64,000 nt of DNA from positions 4,851,001 through 4,915,000 of the forward strand of contig NC_015556.1 of NCBI RefSeq assembly GCF_000213805.1. The letters run 5' to 3'. Position 1 is the stretch's first letter; every line of letters begins with the position of its first letter. Below are positions 24,901 to 33,568 of the stretch, in pieces. The DNA comes from Pseudomonas fulva 12-X. Lineage in GTDB: Bacteria; Pseudomonadota; Gammaproteobacteria; Pseudomonadales; Pseudomonadaceae. Made by a program: the position numbers and the translations under genes. The notes under the pieces are model-generated. The model was not told the origin of the DNA, did not search any database, and was given only the letters and a program-made list of their open reading frames with translations.

Positions 24901-27900
24901 CGGCCACCACCGTGACCGATAACGTCGCGCCAACCGTTCCAACAATCGAACCCAGCAACGGCAGCCTGCTCAGCGGAACGGCCGAAGCCGGCAGTACGGT
25001 GATTCTGACCGGCCCAGGCGGCGCGTCTATTGGCCAGGCGATTGCCGACGCCCAGGGTAACTGGAGCTTCCAGCCGGCCACACCGCTGGCCAACGGCACG
25101 GTGGTATCGGCCGTCGCCCGCGATGCCGCCGGCAACCAGAGCGCGGCAACCAGCACCACGGTGGATCGCGTCGCGCCTCAGGCGCCGGTCGTCGAGCCAA
25201 GCGATGGCACGCTCCTGGCAGGCACCGCCGAAGCCGGGAGCACGGTAATCGTCAGCGATAGCGGCGGGCGAGTGCTCGGCCAAACGACCGCTGATGCCGA
25301 CGGCAACTGGTCACTGACCCCATCACCCGCACTGGCCGACAATGTCGCCATTACCGTGGTAGCGCGTGACGCCGCCGGCAATACCAGCGCGCCCGCCAGC
25401 CTGACCATCGATGCCGCGCCGCCCTCGACACCCATCATCGAACCCAGCAACGGCATCGTCCTGCTCGGTTTCGCCGAGCCGGGCAGCACCGTCACCCTGC
25501 GCGATGGCGCCGGCAACCTGATCGCCGAAATCACCGCAGCCGCCAACGGCACCTGGAGCACCACCCTTAACGCCCAGCTGCCGGACGGCGCCCGTGTCAC
25601 GGCGACGGCCACGGATGCCACAGGCAATGTCAGCCCTGCCGCGTCCCTGACCATCGATGGTGTACCGCCGCCCGCTCCGGCGATCAACCTCAGCAACGGT
25701 GCACAACTGAACGGTAGCGCCGAACCTTGCAGCACGGTGACTCTGACCGGCGCCAACAGCGCGCTGATCGGCCAGGTAACAGCGGACGCAGGCGGCAACT
25801 GGTCATTCACCCCGGCCAGCCCGTTGCCAAACGGCACCCAGGTCAACGCCGTGGCCCGCGATGCCGCCGGCAACACCAGCGCCTCCAGCAGCGTGACAAT
25901 CGACAGCGTCGCACCGGCGGCGCCTACCATCACGCCCAGTAATGGCGAGCAGCTCAGCGGTACCGGCGAGGCCGGCAGCCTGCTGATCATCAGCGTCGGC
26001 GGTGTGGTGGTCGGCCAGGTGCAGGTCAACGCCCAGGGCACCTGGAGCTTCACACCCGACACACCGCTGGCCAACGGCGCCGCGGTCAGCATCGTCGCCC
26101 GCGACCCGACCGGCAACCAGAGCGCCCCGGTGGCCATAACGATCGATGCCGTGGCGCCCAACACGCCCACCATCGCGCCCAGCAACGGCGGCCAGCTCAG
26201 CGGTACCGCCGAGGCCGGCAGCACCGTCATTCTCACCGGGCCTGGGGGCGTCGCCATCGGCCAGACGACGGCCGATAGCAGCGGCAACTGGTCCTTCACG
26301 CCGCCGAGCCCGCTGCTCGATGGCACCCAGGTCAACGTGGTGGCACGCGACGCCGCCGGCAACACCAGCCAGCCTGGTAGCACCGTGGTGGATGCTCAGC
26401 CTCCCGCCACGCCGACCATCTCGCCGAGCAGCGGATCGGGTGTATTGAGCGGCACTGCCGATGCCGACAGCACACTATTGCTGACCATCGGCAGTGCCGC
26501 GCCGGTAACCGTTCAGGTCAACGCCAACGGCACCTGGAGCTACCCCATCAGCGGCCAGCTGGCCAACAACACCCAGGTTTCCGTGGTAGCCCGTGATGCG
26601 GTCGGCAACACCAGCCCGGCTGCGACCACCAGCATCGACGCCCAGGCGCCCGCCGCGCCGGTAATCGATCCCAGCAATGGCACGCAGGTGACCGGCACTG
26701 CCGAAGCCGGCAGCCTGATCACCATCACTGGCCCTGGTGGTTTCAGCCAGACCACAACCGCCGATGCCACTGGCAACTGGTCGATCACACCGGCAAGTGC
26801 GCTGCCCAATGGCGCCCGGCTGACGGTGACGGCTACCGACGCAGTGGGTAACCAGAGCGCGCCGGCCAGCGTGACGGTAGATGCGACCCTGCCACCGCGC
26901 CCGACCATCGAGCCCAGCAATGGTGGCGAGCTCAGCGGTACTGCGGTACCGGGGGCCACCGTGCAGCTGACCGACGGGACGGGCGCCTTGATCGGGCAGG
27001 CCGTCGCCGACGCCCAGGGCAACTGGACCTTCACGCCGTCATCACCGCTGGCCAACGGCACCACCGTGAACGCCACGATCACGGTAGCCGGCCTGAGCAG
27101 CGCGCCGGCCTCCACGGTAATCGACAGCGTCGCTCCCAATGCCCCTACCATCGCCGCCAGCAATGGCACGCAACTCAGCGGCACCGCCGAAGCGGGTGCC
27201 ACGGTGATTCTCACCGGCTCGGGCGGCGTCAGCATCGGCCAGGCGACCGCGGACGCCAATGGCAACTGGAGCTTCACGCCCACGCCCGCCCTGGCCGATG
27301 GGCTGGTCGTCACCGCCGTGGCGCGGGACACCGCAGGCAACACCAGCGGCTCGGCCACCACCACCATCGATGCACAGCCGCCGGCCACGCCAACCATCGA
27401 TGCCAGCAACGGCACACTACTCACCGGCACCGCCGAAGCGGGCATTACCGTAGTAGTCACCGATGGCACCGGCCGGGTGATCGGCCAAACCACGGCGGCA
27501 GCAGATGGAAGCTGGACGCTATCGCCATCGCCGGCCTTGGCCAATGGCACGGTGGTCAATGCGGTCGCTCGAGACACCCTCGGCAATACCAGCGGCTCGG
27601 TGAGCACCACCGTCGATACCGTGGCGCCGGTCACTCCGACCATTTCGCCCAGCAATGGCGTCGAACTGAGCGGCACGGCAGAGGCCGGCAGTACCGTGCT
27701 GATCACCGGCCCCGGTGGCACGACTATTGGTCAGGTAACAGCCGACGAGGCTGGCACCTGGAGCTTCAGGCCTTCTCCGTCCCTCGCTGACGGTACCGAA
27801 GTAACGGTGGTGTCGCGAGATGCCGCCGGCAACACCAGCCCATCCGCCAGCACCGTGATCGATGCCCAGGTGCCGGAGCATCCGACCATCAATCCGAGCA

Positions 27901-30900
27901 ATGGCGTCTCGCTGAGCGGTACGGCGGAAGCCGGAGCCACCATCATTCTCACCGGAGCCGGTGGCGTACCGATCAACACCGGACCCATCACGGCCGATGT
28001 CGACGGCAAATGGAGCGTCACCCTGAACCCGGCCTTGCCTGACGGCAGCCTGGTCACCGTGATCGCCCGCGATAACCTGGGTAATGAAAGCGCGCCGGCG
28101 AGCATTCTGATCGACGCCATCGCACCGGACGCGCCAGTGATCGCGCCAAGCAACGGCCTGGTCATCACCGGCACCGCCGAGGCGGGCAGCCTGGTGACGG
28201 TCAGCGCAGGTGGCGCTGTCATCGGGACAGCGCAGGCCGGTGCCAATGGCAACTGGACCCTCACCCCAAGCCCCGCCGTGGGCAACGCCATCAGCCTCAC
28301 CGCCACGGCAACCGATGCCGCGGGCAACCCGAGCCTGGCATCGGCAGTGGTGGTCGTCGATAACCAGGCGCCGTCACGGCCAACCATCGAGCCCAGCAAT
28401 GGCGTTGTTCTCAGCGGCACGGCCGAAGCGGGTAGCACCGTCATCATCACCGGTGCAGGCGGCGTCGCCATCGGTCAGGCACTGGCCGACGGCGACGGCA
28501 ACTGGTCGCTCGTGCCGCCCGTGGCACTCACCAACAACACCCAGGTCAGCGTGGTGGCCCGGGATGTGGCCGGCAACACCAGCCCGGCGGCCAGCCTGAT
28601 CATCGATACCGTACCGCCTGCCGCCCCGGTGGTTCAGCCGAGTAACGGCTTACAGCTCAGCGGTACGGCTGAAGCCGGCAGCATGGTGATCATTACCGGC
28701 CCCGGTGGCGTGGTAATTGGCGAAGCCGCAGTGGGCGCAGGTGGCACTTGGACCTTCCCTGTGGGAACCCCCTTGCAGCATGGCGCGGTGATCAGCGTCA
28801 GTGCCCGTGATGCGGCCGGCAACACCGGCTCGGCCACCGCCATCACCATCGACTCAGTCGCTCCGGCGATACCAACCATTGAGGCCACCAACGGCCTGGC
28901 GCTGCGCGGTACCGCCGAAGCCGGCAGCACGGTGACGCTCACCGCCAATGGCAACACCATCGCCACCCTGACCGCTGACAGCGGCGGCAACTGGAGCTTC
29001 ACGTCCAACACCGCGCTGGCCGATGGCGTAGTGGTCACGGTACGAGCGCAGGATGCGGCCGGTAACCAGAGCCCCATCGCCAGCACCACGGTCGACAACG
29101 TCGCCCCATTCCCGCCGGTGATCGCTGCCAGCAACGGCAGCGAACTCAGCGGCACCGCGGAAGCCGGTAGCACCATTCGGTTGAGTGTGGCGGGCGTGCA
29201 GATCACCACGGTGGCCGTGGACGCCAATGGCAATTGGCATTACAAACCCACGCTGCCGTTGGCAGACGATACCGTCGTCGAGGCGGTTGCCGTGGATGCG
29301 GCCGGCAACGTGAGCAATCCGGCCCGCGTGACCGTGGACGATACAGTGCCCGACCTGCCGACCGTGCAGCCCAGCAACGGTAGCCTGCTCAGCGGTACGG
29401 CAGAGCCAGGTAGCACCATCACCATCCGTATCGCGGGTCAGGCAGACGTACAACTGACCGCCGATCCCACCAGCGGTGCCTGGTCACAGCCCTTCACACC
29501 CGCCATTCCCAACGGCACCTCGGTCAGCATCACCGCCACCGACGCCACCAATAACGTCAGCGCGCCGGCCATCGTGGTGATCGACAGCACGCCGCCAGCT
29601 GCACCGACCATCGAGCCCAGCAATGGCAACGTGCTAAGCGGTACGGCCGAAGCAGGCAGCACGGTGATCCTGACCGGCACCGGTGGCAACCCGATTGGCA
29701 CCACCACCGCCAGTCCAGACGGTTCTTGGAGTTTCACACCCACTGCGCCTCTGGCTGACGGTACTGTGGTGAGCGTGACCGCGCGTGATGCTGCCGGCAA
29801 CACCAGCGCAGTGGTCAGCATGACGGTCGATAACGTGGCGCCCTCAGTACCCACTATCCAGGCCAGCAACGGCACGTTGCTTAGTGGCACTGCCGAAGCC
29901 AACAGCACGGTGATCCTGACCGGTCCAGGGGGCGTTCGCATAGGGACTGCAACCGCCGACGGCAATGGCGCCTGGAGCTTTACCCCAAGCCCGCCCCTGG
30001 CCAATGGCGTGGTGGTGACGGCGGTCGCTCGGGATGCGGCCGGCAATACCAGCACCTCGATCAGCACCACGGTCGATGCCATCGCGCCCAATGCACCAAC
30101 CATCCAGGCAAGCAACGGCGCCGCGCTAAGCGGCACTGCCGAGGCCGGCAGCATCGTGACCGTCACGGGCCCGAGCGGCGACGTTATAGGTCAAACGACC
30201 ACCGCTGCCAACGGAACCTGGACTATTAACCCGGCTAGCACATTAGCCAATGGCACCGTCGTCACCGCCGTGGCCAAAGACGCGGCCGGCAACAGCAGCG
30301 CCTCGACCAGCACCACCATCGATAGCGTCCCGCCCAATACCCCAACCATCCAACCCACCCGAGGCACTGTGCTTACCGGCACGGCCGAGGCCGGCAGCAC
30401 GCTCATCCTGACTGACGGTAATGGCGTGCAGATCGGTAGCACCACCGCTGCCGCCAACGGCATCTGGAGCTTCACGCCCGCGACGCCACTGGCTAACAAC
30501 ACCGTGGTCAATGCCGTGGCGCAGGATGCGGCGGGTAATAGCAGCGGTGCGGCCACTACCACAGTCGACAGCCAGGCTCCGGGCGCACCGAGCAACCTGT
30601 TCGTCAGCGCCGACGGCACTCTGCTTACCGGGAACGCCGAAGCGGGCAGCCAGGTGCGGATCGTGGTCAATGGCAACGTAGCCAGCCCAATCACCGTGAC
30701 CGCCACTGCAGCAGGCACCTTCGCAGCGGTGCTGATTCCAGCCTTGGTGGCGGGCCAGCCGATCAGCGTGACGGCCACCGATTTGGCCGGCAACGTCAGC
30801 GTGTCGGCAGGCACCTTCGCACCCAACCTGTCGGCACCGGTCATCAGCGTGCCGGAGGCGCTCGACACCTACATCAACGCGGCCGAGGCCGCCGACGGCA

Positions 30901-32297
30901 TCCAGGTGCGTGTCGGCCTGGCCACCGGTGTGCGTGCCGGCGACACGGTCACGCTCACCTACACCGGCGGCGGTGGCTATAGCTTCAACCAGACTCATAC
31001 GGTAACGGCGGCCGAGGCCACCGCCGGCGCTGCCGTGGTGTCCGTGGTACCACCGGGCGGAAGTTTTCCACAGGGCGCGGCGTCGGTTACCGCGCATATC
31101 AACAACGGCGCCAATTCCCAGGCCGCAAACTTCACGGTCGACACCATCGCGCCTACCTCTCCGGTGCTGAGCCTGGCCGGCAATTTGCTGACCATCTCCA
31201 GCGAGCCGAACAGCCAACTGACCGTGCGTATCGACCTGGGCGGCACCGTCGCCACCGCTACCGTCACGGCCAACAACGCCGGGCTGGCTTCGGTGAACCT
31301 GCTCAGTGGGCTGAATATCAACCTGACCTGGGACCAGTTGCTCAGCGCCCAGGTGACGGTGTCGGCACGGGATCAGGCCGGCAACCAGAGCAACCTCGCC
31401 GCTCTGGGCCTGGGCACCAGCCTGCTGCAGCAACCGATCACCCTCGGCAACCTCGCCGTGGATGCCAATCTGGGCCTGACCGGATCGAAACTCGGCATCA
31501 GCGGCAAGACCGTAGCCGGCGCCGCCCTGGCAGTGGAGGTGCTGACCCCGGCAGGCTACATCGGCCTCGCGCCACTAGCTGCAGATGCCAATGGCAACTT
31601 TTCCATCAACCTGCTCAGCCCCAGCGTATTGAGCCAGCTCGGCCTGTCGCTGAGCCAGGTGCTCAACCTGGGGGCCGACCTCGCCCTGCGTATCACCGCC
31701 ACTTCGGGCGGCAAGACCAGCGGCCAGTACACCGTGGATCTCGATCCGCTGGGCCTGCTCGGCCTGAGCATCGGCACCGTGCGCGTCGATGGTACAGCGG
31801 CCGACGACATCCTCTCCGGCAGCGCCACCATCGCCAACGAGCGGATCTTCGCCGGCAACGGCAGTGACCTGATCCTCAACGTTGGCGCCGGTGATCGCGT
31901 GGATGCGGGGGCCGGCAACGACACCATCCAGATCCGTACCACCAATTTTGGCAGCGTCGACGGCGGTGCCGGCTTCGACACCGTGGTGTTCGACGGCGGT
32001 ATCGACATCAATTACGGCGCCGCCGGCATCGGCACGCTGAGCAATATCGAGCGTATAGACCTGGGCACCGGTGATTCGGGCAGTACCCTGACGCTCACCG
32101 CGGCGGCGGTGGATGCGATCACCGACTCACGCAACATCCTGCAGATCACCGGGGAGAGCAACGACACCTTGCGGGTCACCAGCAGTGCCGTGAAGGGGGC
32201 TACGCAGACGATTGACGGCATCGTTTACGACGTCTATTCCTACGGGAACACCACGCTGCTTGTGGAAGAGAACACGGTACAGGTCGTGGTCAGTTGA
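21960..32297 (+). CDS. bapA: BapA-type giant Ig-repeat adhesin, type I secreted
   Basis: A 3445-residue surface adhesin for biofilm formation. The start at 21960 (MAVQAKVAPIGQQVNQ) follows GGGAGA; a start 72 bp upstream adds an unlikely Cys-rich stretch. Residues ~1-75 resemble the BapA prefix domain and ~115-155 form a Gly/Ala hydrophobic segment with SAAG (120-123) and TAAV (133-136). About 34 Ig-like repeats of ~82 residues follow, each with PSNG...LSGTAEAGSTV, DGNWSFTP and ARDAAGNTS. After a non-repetitive region, RTX-like Ca-binding nonapeptides lie near 3280-3345 (GNGSDLILN, GAGNDTIQI, GGAGFDTVVF), then a type I secretion tail. One Cys was noticed, in repeat 13 (AEPCS). It is followed by its own secretion genes. 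Confidence 0.92.
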   Translation: MAVQAKVAPIGQQVNQASTQVVSNTLPLSESSHVALNIPPEAVTSYTREGSDLIVQMQNGEVLRISNFYAAAEQPSQLYLVGEEEQLLAVDLSQAAASDGILAASYASEGTLSGFTSLTSAAGAAGGTLGLGTAAVIGGTAIAGGVAVADEVNRRNDSGSNDNGGGSTQPPVDNQPPAVATNLQLSQDSRFLTGNAEANATVRVDVNGTLYTVTADANGQFQVQFPVPLTGGQTISVVVVDAAGNVGPSASINAPLVLQPSSVDPSDGTQLTGSATPNATIELRHADGRLLAQTNADSSGNWSWTPNPAWPDGTIVDVHTIAPNGVRHPVIRIVVDKTPPDAPTVEASNGTLLVGTAEPGSTVTLTIDGNAPITVTAAADGTWSYQPSTALANNTPIIITATDRAGNISQPTTLNIDAQAPGQPTVSNSNGTVFSGTAEPGSTVILSNASGVFGQALVDANGNWHFTASPALANGAQVSVVARDPAGNVGQPETVVVNNALPNAPVIATSNGTVISGTADANSEVIVSVNGTEIGRTTADANGAWSIVPSPALANATVITAVASTSAGTSAATTLIIDAAQPLPPDVNPSNGSELSGTAEPGGKIILIYSNGDLIGQTVADADGNWNFIPTTPLADGANLEVVVRDAAGNTSDPAAVQIDQTPPAAPQIEPSNGTTLSGKAEANSTVVIAGPGGIVIAEVAVDGNGDWSFTPATPLGNGTPLTITARDPAGNTSLPGTVVIDSQAPAAPTLNPTNGNLLSGTAEPGSTVIIRIGTSPVTEVSVVADADGNWSHSPSGPFTNGTTLEVSARDASGNESGSTTGSIDTAAPAPPVINPSNGALLSGTAEPGSTITIRVPGEADQTTITNADGVWSFTPATPLANSTTVSVTATDAAGNQSTAASQTVDASLPASPTIEPSNGSQFSGTAAAGALVVLTGPGGVALGQATADSNGNWTITPPSPQPNGTIVSATVVANGLSSAPATTVTDNVAPTVPTIEPSNGSLLSGTAEAGSTVILTGPGGASIGQAIADAQGNWSFQPATPLANGTVVSAVARDAAGNQSAATSTTVDRVAPQAPVVEPSDGTLLAGTAEAGSTVIVSDSGGRVLGQTTADADGNWSLTPSPALADNVAITVVARDAAGNTSAPASLTIDAAPPSTPIIEPSNGIVLLGFAEPGSTVTLRDGAGNLIAEITAAANGTWSTTLNAQLPDGARVTATATDATGNVSPAASLTIDGVPPPAPAINLSNGAQLNGSAEPCSTVTLTGANSALIGQVTADAGGNWSFTPASPLPNGTQVNAVARDAAGNTSASSSVTIDSVAPAAPTITPSNGEQLSGTGEAGSLLIISVGGVVVGQVQVNAQGTWSFTPDTPLANGAAVSIVARDPTGNQSAPVAITIDAVAPNTPTIAPSNGGQLSGTAEAGSTVILTGPGGVAIGQTTADSSGNWSFTPPSPLLDGTQVNVVARDAAGNTSQPGSTVVDAQPPATPTISPSSGSGVLSGTADADSTLLLTIGSAAPVTVQVNANGTWSYPISGQLANNTQVSVVARDAVGNTSPAATTSIDAQAPAAPVIDPSNGTQVTGTAEAGSLITITGPGGFSQTTTADATGNWSITPASALPNGARLTVTATDAVGNQSAPASVTVDATLPPRPTIEPSNGGELSGTAVPGATVQLTDGTGALIGQAVADAQGNWTFTPSSPLANGTTVNATITVAGLSSAPASTVIDSVAPNAPTIAASNGTQLSGTAEAGATVILTGSGGVSIGQATADANGNWSFTPTPALADGLVVTAVARDTAGNTSGSATTTIDAQPPATPTIDASNGTLLTGTAEAGITVVVTDGTGRVIGQTTAAADGSWTLSPSPALANGTVVNAVARDTLGNTSGSVSTTVDTVAPVTPTISPSNGVELSGTAEAGSTVLITGPGGTTIGQVTADEAGTWSFRPSPSLADGTEVTVVSRDAAGNTSPSASTVIDAQVPEHPTINPSNGVSLSGTAEAGATIILTGAGGVPINTGPITADVDGKWSVTLNPALPDGSLVTVIARDNLGNESAPASILIDAIAPDAPVIAPSNGLVITGTAEAGSLVTVSAGGAVIGTAQAGANGNWTLTPSPAVGNAISLTATATDAAGNPSLASAVVVVDNQAPSRPTIEPSNGVVLSGTAEAGSTVIITGAGGVAIGQALADGDGNWSLVPPVALTNNTQVSVVARDVAGNTSPAASLIIDTVPPAAPVVQPSNGLQLSGTAEAGSMVIITGPGGVVIGEAAVGAGGTWTFPVGTPLQHGAVISVSARDAAGNTGSATAITIDSVAPAIPTIEATNGLALRGTAEAGSTVTLTANGNTIATLTADSGGNWSFTSNTALADGVVVTVRAQDAAGNQSPIASTTVDNVAPFPPVIAASNGSELSGTAEAGSTIRLSVAGVQITTVAVDANGNWHYKPTLPLADDTVVEAVAVDAAGNVSNPARVTVDDTVPDLPTVQPSNGSLLSGTAEPGSTITIRIAGQADVQLTADPTSGAWSQPFTPAIPNGTSVSITATDATNNVSAPAIVVIDSTPPAAPTIEPSNGNVLSGTAEAGSTVILTGTGGNPIGTTTASPDGSWSFTPTAPLADGTVVSVTARDAAGNTSAVVSMTVDNVAPSVPTIQASNGTLLSGTAEANSTVILTGPGGVRIGTATADGNGAWSFTPSPPLANGVVVTAVARDAAGNTSTSISTTVDAIAPNAPTIQASNGAALSGTAEAGSIVTVTGPSGDVIGQTTTAANGTWTINPASTLANGTVVTAVAKDAAGNSSASTSTTIDSVPPNTPTIQPTRGTVLTGTAEAGSTLILTDGNGVQIGSTTAAANGIWSFTPATPLANNTVVNAVAQDAAGNSSGAATTTVDSQAPGAPSNLFVSADGTLLTGNAEAGSQVRIVVNGNVASPITVTATAAGTFAAVLIPALVAGQPISVTATDLAGNVSVSAGTFAPNLSAPVISVPEALDTYINAAEAADGIQVRVGLATGVRAGDTVTLTYTGGGGYSFNQTHTVTAAEATAGAAVVSVVPPGGSFPQGAASVTAHINNGANSQAANFTVDTIAPTSPVLSLAGNLLTISSEPNSQLTVRIDLGGTVATATVTANNAGLASVNLLSGLNINLTWDQLLSAQVTVSARDQAGNQSNLAALGLGTSLLQQPITLGNLAVDANLGLTGSKLGISGKTVAGAALAVEVLTPAGYIGLAPLAADANGNFSINLLSPSVLSQLGLSLSQVLNLGADLALRITATSGGKTSGQYTVDLDPLGLLGLSIGTVRVDGTAADDILSGSATIANERIFAGNGSDLILNVGAGDRVDAGAGNDTIQIRTTNFGSVDGGAGFDTVVFDGGIDINYGAAGIGTLSNIERIDLGTGDSGSTLTLTAAAVDAITDSRNILQITGESNDTLRVTSSAVKGATQTIDGIVYDVYSYGNTTLLVEENTVQVVVS
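22485..30840 (+). repeat. ~34 tandem Ig-like repeats in bapA
   Basis: Units of about 82 codons, recognised by the recurring PSNG/GTAEAGS/GNWSFTP/DAAGN motifs. The first and last few are the most diverged (LTGNAEANA; SADGTLLTGNAEAGS). DNA copies are well diverged, so this is an old array and assembly collapse is not suspected from the window itself. Confidence 0.85.
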
Positions 32298-32317
32298 TAG
32301 GGAAATCGTCGTACCGC

Positions 32318-33568
32318 ATGGATATGTCTCATTGTCGATGGGCCGCGCGCCTGGCATTCACGCTCTGTTTGCCGGCCTCGGCCCTGGCCATGCCGCTGGA
32401 TCAGGCCGTGCGCAACGGCCTGGCGATTCACCCCCAGGTACGCGCCGCGGTCGCCGAAGCGGCCCGTGCCGAGACCGAGGTGAAGATCGCCAAGGGCGGT
32501 TACTACCCGTCGCTGTCGCTGTCCGGCGGCCCCCAGGAATTCGATATCGGCGAGACCGTCTACGACGTCACCGTCTCGCAGATGCTCTACGACTGGGGCC
32601 GCGTCGACAGCCAGGTGGACAGCGCCAAGGCGACCCAGCGCCAGCTGTCGGCCAGCGCCGAGGTGACTCGCGAAGATGCCGCCCTGGATATCGTCGAAAC
32701 CTACCTGGACGTGCTGGTCGCCCAGCGCCGTATCGAGGCCGTGCGCCGGCATATTCGCCTGCTCGACGACATCCGTGGAATGACCGAAGCGCGCGGCGCC
32801 GACGGCTATTCGGACCGCAGCGAGCAGGACCGCGCCGGCCTGGAAATCGCCCGCGCCCAGGAGCAACTGGCCCTGGAAAAAGGCGCCCTGCTCGATGCCG
32901 GCAACCAGTTCGCGCTGCTGGTCGGCGCGCCAGCGGAGGGCCTCGCCGAACCGCGCCCGCAGTCCATGCAGCGCTACCTGGCGACCCGCGATCTACCACG
33001 GCTGATCACCGGCTCGCCGCTCTACCAGCGCGCCCTGGAAGACACCAACCTGGCCCAGGCCGAACTGCGCGGCACCAAGGCGGCGCTGCTGCCGCAACTG
33101 AATCTGGAAGCCTCGGCCACACGCCGAGAAATCGGCGGGCGCCTGCAGAACGATTCGATGGTTAATCTGCGCCTGCGCATGGACACCATTCAGGGCCTGT
33201 CCAACTTTCAGCGTCCCACCGCGGCCGCCCAGCGCCTGGAGTCCGCGAGCTGGGGCCAGGATGCCATCCAGCGCGATATTCGCCGACAGCTGCAGAGCCT
33301 GTTCGACATCGGCGATTCGCTGCTCTGGCGCGAACATGCGCTGGCCGTGCAGGTACGTGATTCCGAGCAGGTCGGCGGCCTGTACCGCGAGCAGTTCGAA
33401 GTGGGCCGCCGCGACGTGATCGACCTGCTCACCGTGCAGCGCGAGCGTTTCGAAGCCGAGCGCCAGCTGATCGTGCTGCAGGTCGAGCGCCTGCGCCTGG
33501 AATACCGCGCCGCCGCGCAGATCGGCCTGCTCGGCCCCCTGCTGGAGAACGGCCTGAATGGATCCTGA
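32318..33568 (+). CDS. bapB: BapB TolC-family outer-membrane channel
   Basis: A 416-residue outer-membrane efflux protein of the adhesin's type I system. It has a signal peptide (CRWAARLAFTLCLPASALA, cleavage before MPLDQAV) and two TolC-type repeats with long alpha-helical segments and beta strands such as YYPSLSLSGGPQE and VYDVTVSQMLYDWGRVD. The ATG at 32318 is used; a TTG at 32294 overlaps the bapA stop and is weaker. It starts 21 bp after bapA and overlaps bapC by 11 bp, a single operon. Confidence 0.88.
   Translation: MDMSHCRWAARLAFTLCLPASALAMPLDQAVRNGLAIHPQVRAAVAEAARAETEVKIAKGGYYPSLSLSGGPQEFDIGETVYDVTVSQMLYDWGRVDSQVDSAKATQRQLSASAEVTREDAALDIVETYLDVLVAQRRIEAVRRHIRLLDDIRGMTEARGADGYSDRSEQDRAGLEIARAQEQLALEKGALLDAGNQFALLVGAPAEGLAEPRPQSMQRYLATRDLPRLITGSPLYQRALEDTNLAQAELRGTKAALLPQLNLEASATRREIGGRLQNDSMVNLRLRMDTIQGLSNFQRPTAAAQRLESASWGQDAIQRDIRRQLQSLFDIGDSLLWREHALAVQVRDSEQVGGLYREQFEVGRRDVIDLLTVQRERFEAERQLIVLQVERLRLEYRAAAQIGLLGPLLENGLNGS

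Noticed and set aside
22485..30840. Regular ~246-bp repeats considered as a CRISPR or satellite array
   Set aside because: They are one continuous reading frame of protein repeats with long units and no spacers.
22218..31433. Series of minus-strand frames antisense to bapA
   Set aside because: They mirror the periodic Ig repeats and have no start signals or recognisable domains.
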